Below are positions 12,101-24,267 of a stretch of DNA of 64,000 nt, one piece after another (position 1 is the stretch's first letter; each line of letters begins with the position of its first letter). The notes beneath the pieces are model-generated. The model had not been told where the DNA came from and did no database searches. It saw only the letters and a list, made by a program, of their open reading frames with translations. Where the stretch lies: positions 13,640,001 through 13,704,000 of the forward strand of contig JAVHKY010000052.1 in NCBI GenBank assembly GCA_035079385.1, given 5' to 3'. The stretch is from Aspidiotus rigidus (taxonomy: Eukaryota; Arthropoda; Insecta; Hemiptera; Diaspididae). A program made the translations under genes and the position numbers.

Positions 12101-15100
12101 CGTCTTGTAGGCCTATTATTAAAAAATTGTATTCTCTTCAAATTATCTTCTCTCCATATTCTTCAACAAGCGGCCCGCGACAGGCCGGGAGAGGTTCATA
12201 CACTCTGTTGATTGAAGTATTTTTAGTGCCATACTAATTGAATTGACCTACACCGAAATTGACGATCAGGCAAACTCTATCTCTTGGACAATTGGTGCGT
12301 GTGTGTGAATTGTGATAACATTGTACATCATTTCATGATGATTGATGGAATAACAGGGAAAAATTCAGATCTAGGAAATTGGAGCTTTCTTTCACATAAG
12401 ATGAATACTCTACTCTGAATTATGTTGAAATTAACGTTGGATATACGTCAAAATTTTGACGTATATCCACATCATGAACCAAAAACGGCAATATTGGAAG
12501 GTGGGATGCTTAAAAAATAGTATAATTCAGCTTGTTTTCCAAAAGCGAAAATTGCCGTTACTTGCTGATCGAGTGACGTCACGGTATAAAAGTCTATGCC
12601 AATAGTTCCCTTTACTTTCATAACAAACGGACAACAATAATTCCTTTTCAATCGTATAATTTACTATTTAGCAATGTTCAGTGAAACCTTTAATAATGAA
12701 GACACCCTGTAGCAGGGTATAAGATGTTCGTGCCTCTAGGACGGTAGAAAAATCTGCCGACGAATAGAACATTGAAGCATTGAGTGGCAATGACATACCT
12801 ATTTTACTTTCGACGTCAGAGGACAGTAAAGCCTGTCACACACCTGAGCTACGCCACGCAAACTACGTAGCCAAAGTTACAGCCACCACTTCAGTGATCA
12901 CTGATCACCCACCTGAACTTCACGTAGTCGACTACATCAGCTGTTCTACAACCAATAAAAAACCAGACTGTTATCATTTATTACAAACAACCAATGAGAG
13001 TTGAACTACGCCGGCTACCTAGCCCGGGATATATCAAGGACAAATAGCTCAGCTACGTTAGCCCAGCTACGCCGTAGCTGTAGCCAAGGTGTGAAGCGCT
13101 CCATTTGTTCTGTAGAGTGGAACTATGTAAATCGCCTGGCATAGCTCAGGTGTATGACGAGTCTAGAGCTGCGGACTGTAACTATAATATATTGTATGGA
13201 CTGCGCTAATGTGTATAAAATGAGCGAAAAACGCGTTCACAGATCTGATACGCGTAAGCGACACGCACCACATTTTGCGTGTATTTTCATATAGGGCTTT
13301 TCATGTCGGCGCATTGCATACGTATTCTCCTACGTGTTATTGAATTGGTAGTATTTCTAACATTGCTCTTATGGCAAACTACTCCACAATGAAAATGAGT
13401 ATGCAATCCAGCAACACCCATAAGAGCAATGTTAAAAATACTACCATTTTGATAACATGTAGGAGAATACGTATGCAATGCGCCCACATGGAAAAGCCCT
13501 ATACGTCTATGGACCATTTTTGTATGACGTCATAATTTTCATCTCGTTTATGAAAAATGTATCTACATTAGATATGACTGTAGATACTATTTGAATGAAT
13601 TTGAGTATACGTGCCCTGCTGTTCATTGAATCCAGATGTTTCATACAAAAAATGTTCATCATTAGTTCTACTTTTGTTAAAAATATCGCAAAAGCTTAAC
13701 ATTCGAAGGGTTCTTCTAATATTTTTTAAAGTCTGCAAAATCCTATGTAAACGAGCACTATGCGCGCCAGCAGAGTAGCAGCTTGCAAATGTAAATTTCC
13801 CATATATACGTCATCACAAAAATGGTCCATAGTCCATTACAGTTAAGAGTGTCAATAAATTGAAGGCAATGCGGTATCAGAGGCATGGAGGGAATCGCAA
13901 AATTCGCACTGAGAGCGTCGAGCAGCACGACGCTTCTTGTCTCTCATTGGTCGTGATGGTGTTGGGCACTATCGGATAGTTTTCCTGCTGAGCTATCGAT
14001 ATTACCGATAGTATTGGTAACTGGAAAACTATCGATAGAATATCACCGCTACCGTCACTACCGGTAGTATGTATTTTTCAACAAATTCTGTTATACGTGT
14101 AACTATTTTTTCCTATTCTTGACGTAAGAAAAATTGACGAAAGAAGAAAAATATCATGTAAACTTTAAATGGACCAAGAAATAAGAAAAAATTGTGTAGA
14201 CTATAAAAATCGGAAATGACAGAGGAAAAGTATGAGTGATTTTCTTCTGAACACTAGCGCACCACTGCCCTAAATGGATCAAATGGAAACACTATCGGTA
14301 TATCGATACTACCGATAGTTTCCGGGAAAACTATCGAATAAATAGATAGTGTCAGGAGGAAGACTATCGGACTATTCGGACCGGGCATATTGTAGGATCG
14401 CTAGCATCGCCTATGTAAAATACCTAGAAATTACTGATAAGCGAACGGTGATTGTGACTTGAAACCAAAGGTGATTTTTCAGTTTTTCTCAAGTTTCTCC
14501 AAAAATAATGAATTTAGGCGTGTACTCGTAGGGAACGAAATTGAAGAGTGGAAAATTTTCTTTCAGATGATCATATTTTTGAGAAATTTTAAAAAATTCA
14601 AAAATTTTGCGCGATGCTAGCGCTGCCCGGTCCGAATCGGTAGTTTCAAACTATCAGTTTTTGCCTTTGACTATGTAGGTATGGACTAGTACTCCTCCAT
14701 AAACGCAATATAAAATCCTTGTCCAGGAATGGAGGCGTTTTTTACAGGCAACGTGATGTACACTGCGACCGCATTTACGTTCTCGTTATAACTATACATG
14801 TTGACTGTATAGATATACATTTTGCAGGTATGCGGTCGAGACGCATCTGAAATAGTATAAAGAAAACGCCTTCATTCCTGGACAAATATTAGTTCATGTT
14901 ACCAGTCCATACCTATATAGTCAAAGGTTTTTGCCCATCACTAGGTCGTGAAATTGACGCACCAGAACTCACACGTTGTGGTCGCCTTTTGAATTACTGA
15001 CACTCTTAACTGGAATGGACTATGGATGGTTGGCAAACTGATGTCACGTCAGATGTCACGTGTTTGTTTACTTTTTCACTTGGTCGGAATTTCTAGCATG

Positions 15101-18100
15101 TACCTTATGGAGCATCACAGACTATTTGCGCCGGTGGTTGAGCGGGATTTGCTTCGGCTTGTTGTTTGAAGTTCTCCAGTACGGCCTCCGCCTGGCACGC
15201 TTCTTGGTTTGGTGGGTGCTGGTGTTTGAACGTGGTCGGACCAGAAACGACAACGATGGGATCTAGAGCCCGAGCAGGGCGCATTGTTACAGCCCGTGCT
15301 TTACACTCTCCTGCCCGGACTTTCTGGCAGTCCCAGTACATGCGATTGCCTCTTACACAAGAACGGACGTACATGAAGCCGTTGATCACTAATTTATTGT
15401 TAACCATTTTCGCCATTTCCTTTGGTTTTTCCTTTGTGTTCGCTATGACGGTAAAGTTACTTATGATTCCATTACATTATGTCTCTCGCAGCTCAACTTA
15501 TTATTGCAATTGCTAGGTCAACACATCCAATAACACAATGCACTCAACGGACGAAAATGCGTCAGGCGAGATATATGTTGGGTAAAATGAATGTCGGGTA
15601 AAAATTGTCGCGGGAAAATCACGTCGGGTAAATTATGTCGGTTAAAAGGCTTGTTGGGCGATTCAATTTGGGTTTTTGACCCCCAACCACAATTTTTTGA
15701 TAATGCTGCTAAACCCTCACTAATAGGTATTTTGTACTCTTGATCGCTTATTTTCCAATCCTATCCAGTAATATACTATCAAGAGCGCATTTATAAGATT
15801 GAAAAATTGACATAATTCTTGGAATTTTTGGGTAAATTTTTATTTTTCCTTTTTTACGGGATGGTAAAATGTAAATATGATCCACAAAATTACAAAAATC
15901 ATTTGAAAATAAAAACTTGAATTTTTGTTTGACCACAAGTTTGATAACAAGTCAGGCAAACGCTTATACTACCCGCATTAAGAACCCAAAGTGTGAAAGG
16001 CAGACTTATATGTGACCTGCAATGAGAAAAGGATGCTCATTGACAATTGGCGCAGGAACACCATTTATCTCTGATTGGTCGCCTAATCAGAGAGAAATGG
16101 TGTTCCTGTCAGTGGGCAATGAGCATCATTTTCTCATTTCAGGTCACATACTGTATAATAAAGCACACTTCTTTGTAAACAAACCGTCAAAGGTGGTAAG
16201 CTTAGACCATATAGTATATAGACCACTAATAACGATACAAAGCTTGTCGGAACATAGGAGAATCTATAAGTTGGTAAGGTCTGGCGGCGTTAATGTGAGT
16301 GGGCGTGGCATCGCTCACATCCCCTTAAGTTGCATGCACCAAACCATCCATACCAAACCTTTGACTTACAGCCAACCTCCTATGTTCCAACAACTGACAA
16401 CATTTACATAGGCTATTGGCGGTCTATGTGCTATATGGTCTAAGGTGATAAGGACCAGTCGATCAGTGGCCACTGGGCAAGGTGTTTGAAAAGAGGTGTG
16501 CTCAGCTCAATGTAAACAACAAGGCGCTACATCAGCTGACCTCCATTTAAAACAATGGAAAAACAGAACCGGGTGACGTCACTCGGTTCCGCGTCCTATG
16601 TATTTTTAAATGTGCGTGCAGGTTGCATTTTGTTTACAATCAAACTGAGCACACCTCTTTTCAAACCCCTTGACCACTGGGGTGCCGCTCACCCAGTCCT
16701 ACCTGTTGACACCAAGGGTGCTATCGGCTATCATTCGGCTTTTGTGATGCTATTTTTTAATTGGTGGGCAGAAAATTTCTATTATCACTAAGATTATCAT
16801 TGTCGGCTTTCTATACTACATTCCATACTACGGTCCAAATAAAAGTGCCCGTTTTTGATAAGCAACAGCCTGCGTAGGTTACCAAAGAAAGTGGGCACTC
16901 TTATTTGGAACGTAGTATAGCCACTTCTAGCGCCTCATTAATTATTATCATTCCGTTGTTTTAGGTTGAAAGTATTTATGCTTAGACCATATAGTAAGGA
17001 ACTGTATAAGATAGGTATGCGCAAGTGATAATAATCTTGCTGATAAAGTGTGAGAGGAGCTGAATAACTGCTCCTCCTGATACTTTCTCAACCAGATTAT
17101 TATCACTTGCGCATGCATATCTTATAGTTCCATAATTATAGTACATAGACCACTAATAATGATAAAAAGCTTGTCGGAACATAGGAGACTCTGTAAGTCG
17201 GTAAGGTCTCACGGCGTTAATGTGAGTGGGCGTGGCATCGCTCACATCCCCTTACGTCGCATGCACCGAACCATCCATACCAAACCTTTCCGACTTACAG
17301 CCAACCTCCTATGTTCCGACAACGATAACGTCATTTACATAGGCTGTCGCTGGGCTGTCGGCGGTCTATGCACTATAATTATGGTCCAAGTATTTATGAA
17401 AATGTTGGAAGTTGGAATTAAAAATTGATCCAAAATAAACTGATCGGAAAATTATTTTGCCGAAAATAACGTAACAAAATTAAAAATCGTTCGATAATAT
17501 CGAACGACGTAAATATTTTAGTAGGTATTATTGATTCGTGATCGCATCCAGCTTCGGTTTTTCGTGAACTATGAAACTTGGAACGAAGTCCTAATTAGCG
17601 AAAAGTTGAACAATTCCCGAGAGTACCCGTACAAAATAAACGGCCTGGTTTTGCGTTTTCTTTGGTGAATGAAGTCGATCGGATGAAAAGACTAACAAAC
17701 GCAAGTGAATCATTACTCATTATCACGAGAAAGAGGTTGAAAATCAAAATGTCCGGTGCTGGTAGATGAATTTTCATTATTTAGTAGGTGCTATGTTTTA
17801 GTCCGCAAGTACTTGAATGCTCGAAATCGAAGGAAAAACTAGCCTATGTGATTTATTTCACAAATTGCGGAACAATATTAGAAAATGTTCGATAATGTTG
17901 TTAGAGGTAGATATTTTAATCGACAGTACTGATGATTCTTGATCGCATATAGCTTCGGCTTTTTGTGAATTATGAAATTTCAAATTATTCTGTAGGTCCT
18001 TACGTTTTGGTTCTCAGGAACTCAAATGCTCTAAATCAAAAGAGAAGCAATGAGATTTAATCTACAAATCCCGGAAGTAAATTGAAAAATATCATCTGAA

Positions 18101-21100
18101 TAGTAGGAGTAGTTCGATGTGTTTTTGATCAATTGCATAAATACGATAGGCCTATGTAGAATCGTGGTTTGAATTATGAATACAGAACGTGATCTTTAAT
18201 TGTTTGAAATGATATCTACGCTAATTAATTTACTTCTCAATATCAATCGAGGTATCCAGTTTTAATAGGATTTTATAATCAGAGAAAGTGGTTAGATATG
18301 GCTGTCGTGTTATTTAGTGAAGTTTTAAAGAAATTCTGAAAAATATAACACTATGAAGGTCAGAAACCCATACATATCTTGGTCTTGACAGAGCTAGGAC
18401 AAAATTACCTATGTCAGCGGGCTGTTTGTTGGTTGAGTTTGAAATTGCGTATGTGTGTGTGTGTACTGGTGGGAACAGTGAACAGGATGGCAAGTGGGAA
18501 TACGTGAGGAATACATATATTTGACTATTGAAAGTTCAAACGTTATGATTGAGCTTTCATGAAACATAAAAATCTGCTCTGTCGTGTAGGTAGTAGACAC
18601 GGTAGTAGGTATCTTACAGCAACTGATAGTCCGTCGGCGGCGTGCTCTATTGCGAGTGCGAAGCGCGAGCCTGTCTGGCGCCACAGGCCTAGCCGCAAGT
18701 GGCTAGTACATAATAATCGCAAAACTTGAATGAGAAAGAAAAAGCGACCACCAACTCGTTCACATTTGAACGCAAAAACAACTTTTCTCGTTTTCTCGAT
18801 GCGGTCGGGTACATTGTGAGTACATTGTTCATCGAACATCGAAATCAAAAGGTCGACGAACAACAATCGTGAGGCTGAAGAAGAAAAAAAAAAAGAAAGC
18901 GATTGCAAGTGGTTGAACGAGCATGAACCTAAAAACCCTTTCCTACCTATTTTTATAAAAAACTAACTATTCGGATTTTCTTGTTTTTTCCATACGCGTC
19001 CATTTGAATCTGTATCCACTGATAGTGAGGGAAAATAACTGTGCAAGGCAATCCCTTGTGGAACAGACTATAGTGAAGTGTTCAATATAGGTCAACAATA
19101 GGTACCTGAGTGAACATGTTCCAAGTAATATGGAATTGTAGTGGGCACTTTTCTATCACACTCTTTCATGTCTATCATGACTCTTTGATTAAATTCTAAT
19201 AATTCATCACCAGATAGTTTTTGGATGTAGGTTATAGGTACAAGACCGCGTCTGCCATCCATCAACTCAGCATCAACATAACCCTCCTGTTAATTGCATA
19301 AATTATTAATTACTTCATTATTGTCCTAAAAAGGTTTATTTACAGTCTGAAAAAGAATTAAGGGAACACTTACATCATCTGGTTCTGTGTAAACTAATAA
19401 GTAATCTCCAGCATTAATAGCTAATTCGCTATCTGAGTAAATATTTTTGCTTTGTAAAAATGGATCATATGTGTACCTGAAAAATAAACAATAATTTCAG
19501 GTAATCTCAAGCAAACTTCATTCATTTCATTTAAACTAGAACAAGATATTTTTGGGAGATCGGCCAAAGGAGGCTAATAAAAGGAGTTTCTCATTGTTCC
19601 ATGGTATGAAGCTAGCTAACCTTCTGTTCTTAGGTTAAAGAGAGAGTTTGGCCAGGCGCCAGGGTACACTAAAGAGGTATTGACACTATACGAAATTCTT
19701 GTCACACAAATTAATGTAGTTCATAGATAATTCCGCTGCGTTCGCTGCGCCGTTGTGAATGCCTTCCGCACCCCACCACCGTGTTACCTTACCGGAGGTA
19801 CGCTATAGTACTGACAAATTTCCAAGAGTTATAAAAAATCAAGAAATTTACACATGAGAATAATTTTCTTTGAAATATGTAGAGCATAATGAGTAGTCTA
19901 TTCGCACCAAGTTTCAGATTTTTTGGTTGATTTCTGACTCTTCTACAATTTTTTTAAAAACAGTGAATTTACATAAGACTCTATGTATAACAAGGGAACG
20001 GATCATTGGCGCTACATAGTGGCAAAACACTCAAGTACATCATTTCTCGTGACAGCATTAGTAATGGTGAACATAGGCAAGTGTATTACCTCTTTAGTGT
20101 ACCGTGGTTTGGCCAAGTCAAGCCAGGACAATGCGCGCAAATTATCGTTGTGTTGGCCTTTAGGAGAATTTCACCAAAGGCCTAGTCTACTGTTGTATGC
20201 TTGCAGAAAGAGATTGGTGAATGCCCCGTGTACGATTGGTATGGGCAAACGTGCATAAATTCTGGTGTTTTAGGCAATGAAGGGAAAGTTGCCGAGAAGC
20301 TCTCTTTCTGTTATGAATTTGCGGTGATTGGAGAACACCCCTTCTTTAATCAATGCGTGCAAATGTGCGGAAATTTTTATGGTGTCGTCCATTTTACCAA
20401 GAAGCCGGTCTTTTGGTGCGTTCTTGCAGTGAGAGATTGGGCTACTGCGCGGCAATTGTGTGACACAAAAGGGGAGTTTGGGGTGTTTGACTCAAACTCA
20501 TACAATTATGTATTTATATTAACATACTAGTTCATCATACGAGTATCTAGGTACTTGCTTGGCAATGAAAATATTACATAAACCTTTTCCAGGAATTTTG
20601 ACCATATTATGAGAATGTACTGAATGAGTTTTTGGAATGAGATCGTCATGTGGTAGTAAGAGATCACTGGTACTGGCAAAATTACTCACTGGTAAATTAG
20701 AATTTTTTATACCTCCAACACCTGTGAAAAATAGTTTTGAATTAACAATAGAATTACTTTCTTTGGCTGACATAAGACTTGCGCCTAGCAAAATTCTTAT
20801 TTTTATTAACCTTCCAAATCAAATGGCAACAAACCAGAGTAGTTGATTTGATAATCTGGCTGCACAACATTGTATGTTGGTTGCGATACCGGAATGTGAT
20901 TGGCACAATATAATGGAATTAAGGATTGCTGTGTAATATCGTTCATGTCATACTGTAGCAGACGTTGAGGAAATGTATTGGATAGTATTTCTGTTTGTTG
21001 TATAGTACTCTGCAAGTATGACAGATCATATTTAAAATAAGTGTTTCTAGAAATCAACTTTTCTTTTATAAAAATATGGTTTTCTGATTGCAGATTGGAA

Positions 21101-24100
21101 TACAGATTGACACTTTTCCTTTTTATTGTTTATTACTTACCTACAAACTTCCTACTTGAAAGTAAAATAAGCACTAGCTTAAATACTCATCTTTACAAGT
21201 TGAATTCTTGTACTTAGTCTATAAGGAGAAACTAATAAGGAAATGTTTGCATTGCAGCAGAATCAAATTTTCGAGCTCAGAATTAAACAGTAGGTACCTA
21301 TTGGAGCTATTAAGAGACAAACGCATAGTAAGGAGGCAGAAGATAAACCTCTTCCCTCCTCTTTGACCATGTTCTCTAAGAGGATATATTCGAGTCATAA
21401 AATATTTAAGGAAAGCTCCGACTGTGCGCACTACTACACTTGACAAAAAGGGGGAATGAAATATAGGTATACGCAATAGCATTCTTCTTTTTTGTTACCC
21501 ATGTCTAGTGGTGTGTTGTCGTTTGCACAGTCCAGTCCAATTATCAGATAAGAACAACAGTCAGTCTCTCTTTTCTTCAAATCTTGGCTACACTTCTGTA
21601 AGACACGCCCCTCCTTAGACAACACAACGATGTACATTTGCAATTGTCGATGTATATTTGTAAGTATCATAGAAGATTGATATTTTTCTGAACTTCCAAA
21701 TAAAGATGAAAACGGCGACCTGAAATTACGTCAGCTGTGAAGCTCAACTACAATGATGTAGGTATGTACCTAGGTACCTGCAGAAAAAACAGGATCCACT
21801 TGGAAATAAAATTTATTTTAAAACTTTTCCTTACTTGAGATGTAGTCCCGGGAACTTTTAAACATTGCAAAGTAGGCAATAATTGTTGACAGGTAGATGT
21901 CGGAACAACGCCCATTTCATCTAATTTATATAATTGTTCAACAGTCGTACTTCCTTTAGTAGCTATTAATATGAAAAGAGAATAATTATTTCTATTCTTG
22001 AATATGGTCAGAGTAACTTTGCATGATTTCTAACAAAACAAAGAGCTTACCTATGATGGATCGAGTCTTATCCAACTCAGCCAAGATGCGATTATCTTGA
22101 TCAATTTTTGCCATTATTTTGTCTATTTCGTAGGCTAAGCTATTGTTTTGTGGCGGTATCGACCATAAATTGAGTACTTCTGGATCACCAAAACAAGTAC
22201 TTTCATTACTAGAAGTAGCGGAGGGTAATTCTTGATCCGAGGTAACTGGGCAACTACATGGCAGCTTGGGCTGGTCCCAATATGGTTTCAATGTGCTAGA
22301 ATGGTTAGCCGAGCACAAACAAGAGGGTGCATTCACAGAAGCTACTTGCAAATCTGTGTATGAACTGTGTGATGTAATACTGCCTTGATATCCTGTTTTT
22401 GAGAAATCAAAAGGAAATTGGAAATAAGTTTATTAACAAGAATATGAAACCGCAGATATTTTAAAGTGAAGAACTGAATAAGTTTTTGGTTTAAAAATCA
22501 TCATCACAGAGTGAATAATCAACTGAAGATGAATGTACAAAGAGTACGTTGAGACACTACCTATCAAGAAAGTTAATAGACAACCTTAAAATTGAATGGA
22601 CGAAAAATGTGACGGCGTTTGTCAGAGTAAAAATAGGAATCATTCATTACCTTCTAAAATTGAGTTTGTGTTCACCGGGGTGGGAAGAAATGAGGTCAAG
22701 GCAATTTGTAATAAATTTCTTACGAACAAAGCTATCAACGTCGACATTAATTTTATTAACTTTGGATAAAGGTTAAACGATGTTAACCCATTGTAGAAGG
22801 TATGAAGAGCAGTTAGTAGGTATCTCAAACGATGGCTAAAGAAATATTTCAAGTTTGAAAATATTGTACTTGAAATATAACTAATATTACAATATGACCA
22901 ATAATTTATTCATTGAATGAATGTATGAACTATTAAGAACAACGTTCAGTGACCTGATGGTACCAGCTGCCAATCCACAATCTAGGTATGTATTAACATT
23001 TGAGGAGGCATTTTATTCGGAAAAAATTAGAGACAAAGATCTTATTGCTGAAATGTGTTCGTCTACATTTCCTGAACATACCCCAAAAGTTCACCGCCCC
23101 AAACTCCCTGGAAAACCACAGAGGGGGCCGGAGTGTCTCCGAAATTTTGGTTATTTACAATCATCTTGGAAAATAAGCCGCCTATGAAAAAATTACAAGA
23201 TACCAAAAGTGTTCCTCAGAAAATTTCCTACCAAGAAGTGTCAAATTTTCCCGCCCCCAAAGCCATAAAAGTTCACAGGGGGATGAAACAACATTGGAAT
23301 TTCAGTTTTTTGCGATTATCTCGGAAAATAAGCCGTTTATGAAAAAATTACACGATACAAAAATTATTCCTCGTAAAATTTCTTATCAATTGACACCGCA
23401 TTGATTAATCAGATTTCATAAAACGGACAGATTTTTGTAACTTAGCGGCAGGGACTAGTACTACTTCACACAAATCATTTAAATTGACTAGCAGCTCTGG
23501 TGCCAGGAATTAGTACTAATTTTATCATTGTGTTTATGGAATAATTGACGCTCACATTGGTATAGGCCTAAATTCATCAACACATCAAAGAAAAGAGAAT
23601 GCACAGCAAGCAAATGAAAATGTGTCAAGCAACAAAATAAACCCGTTGATAAAAAAATGAAAGCCTGGTAAAAAAAAAAACAGCTATAAAATATATTTTG
23701 GACTGAAGAAAAAAACGTCAGCTACAGAAAACTGAATTCATCAGTATAAATAATGATAGGTGAACTATAAATAGGAGAATGTGTTGACATATTTCATGTC
23801 TTTGATTTTTAAGTTTTGATCTAAAATACATACAACTTAGGCAAAATGGATGGCATCCAATGTGAGACATGAAACATGGTCCTCATTTTTTGTGCTACAG
23901 AAAGTTTTCTTCTAGTTTTTTATATTCAATTGCTATTAATTTTAAATGAAGACTCTAAATCTAAGGCAATGTCACCTACTGAATTAGTAAATCACATTTT
24001 GCCATCTGCGGTCTCCTTTGCTTTTCCTTCTGACCAAGCAATATGTTTCAAGCCTCTGCTGGGACTTCCAACAATCTTAGTCAAAGAACGGTGTTCTTTG

Positions 24101-24202
24101 AACAACACCGGAATAAAAATAAAAGTTTTAAAATGTCAATTTGCAGCTCATACAACCAAAAAAGCTGTGCATATATAGTCGTGAATATGGACAAAAATTA
24201 CT

Positions 24203-24267
<65 letters not shown>

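Larger units (their letters stand above)
13827..15025. mobile_element. 1.2 kb inverted-repeat element containing repeat copy 2 and two nested MITEs
   Basis: The left end CCATAGTCCATTACAGTTAA pairs with the right end TTAACTGGAATGGACTATGG, about 35 bp each with few mismatches. Flanks 13822-13826 and 15026-15030 both read ATGGT, a possible 5-bp target duplication. The termini are weakly conserved inward. Confidence 0.5.
10169..19105 (-). other. RIM-BP intron of 8.9 kb, densely filled with short transposons
   Basis: The largest RIM-BP intron in view. No host exon was found. It holds direct repeats, nested MITEs, several long hairpins and a FLYWCH ORF, each listed separately. The 17400-19100 part is plain AT-rich sequence with a short (TG)n run at 18450. 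Confidence 0.6.

Noticed and set aside
12780..13004. 74-codon ORF after a TATAAAA word at 12586
   Set aside because: It runs through a MITE with repeated GCTACG words, so coding is unlikely.
13130..13200. tRNA-like head of a SINE (TGGCATAGCTCAGG)
   Set aside because: The A-box-like word is present but no convincing B box or cloverleaf follows.
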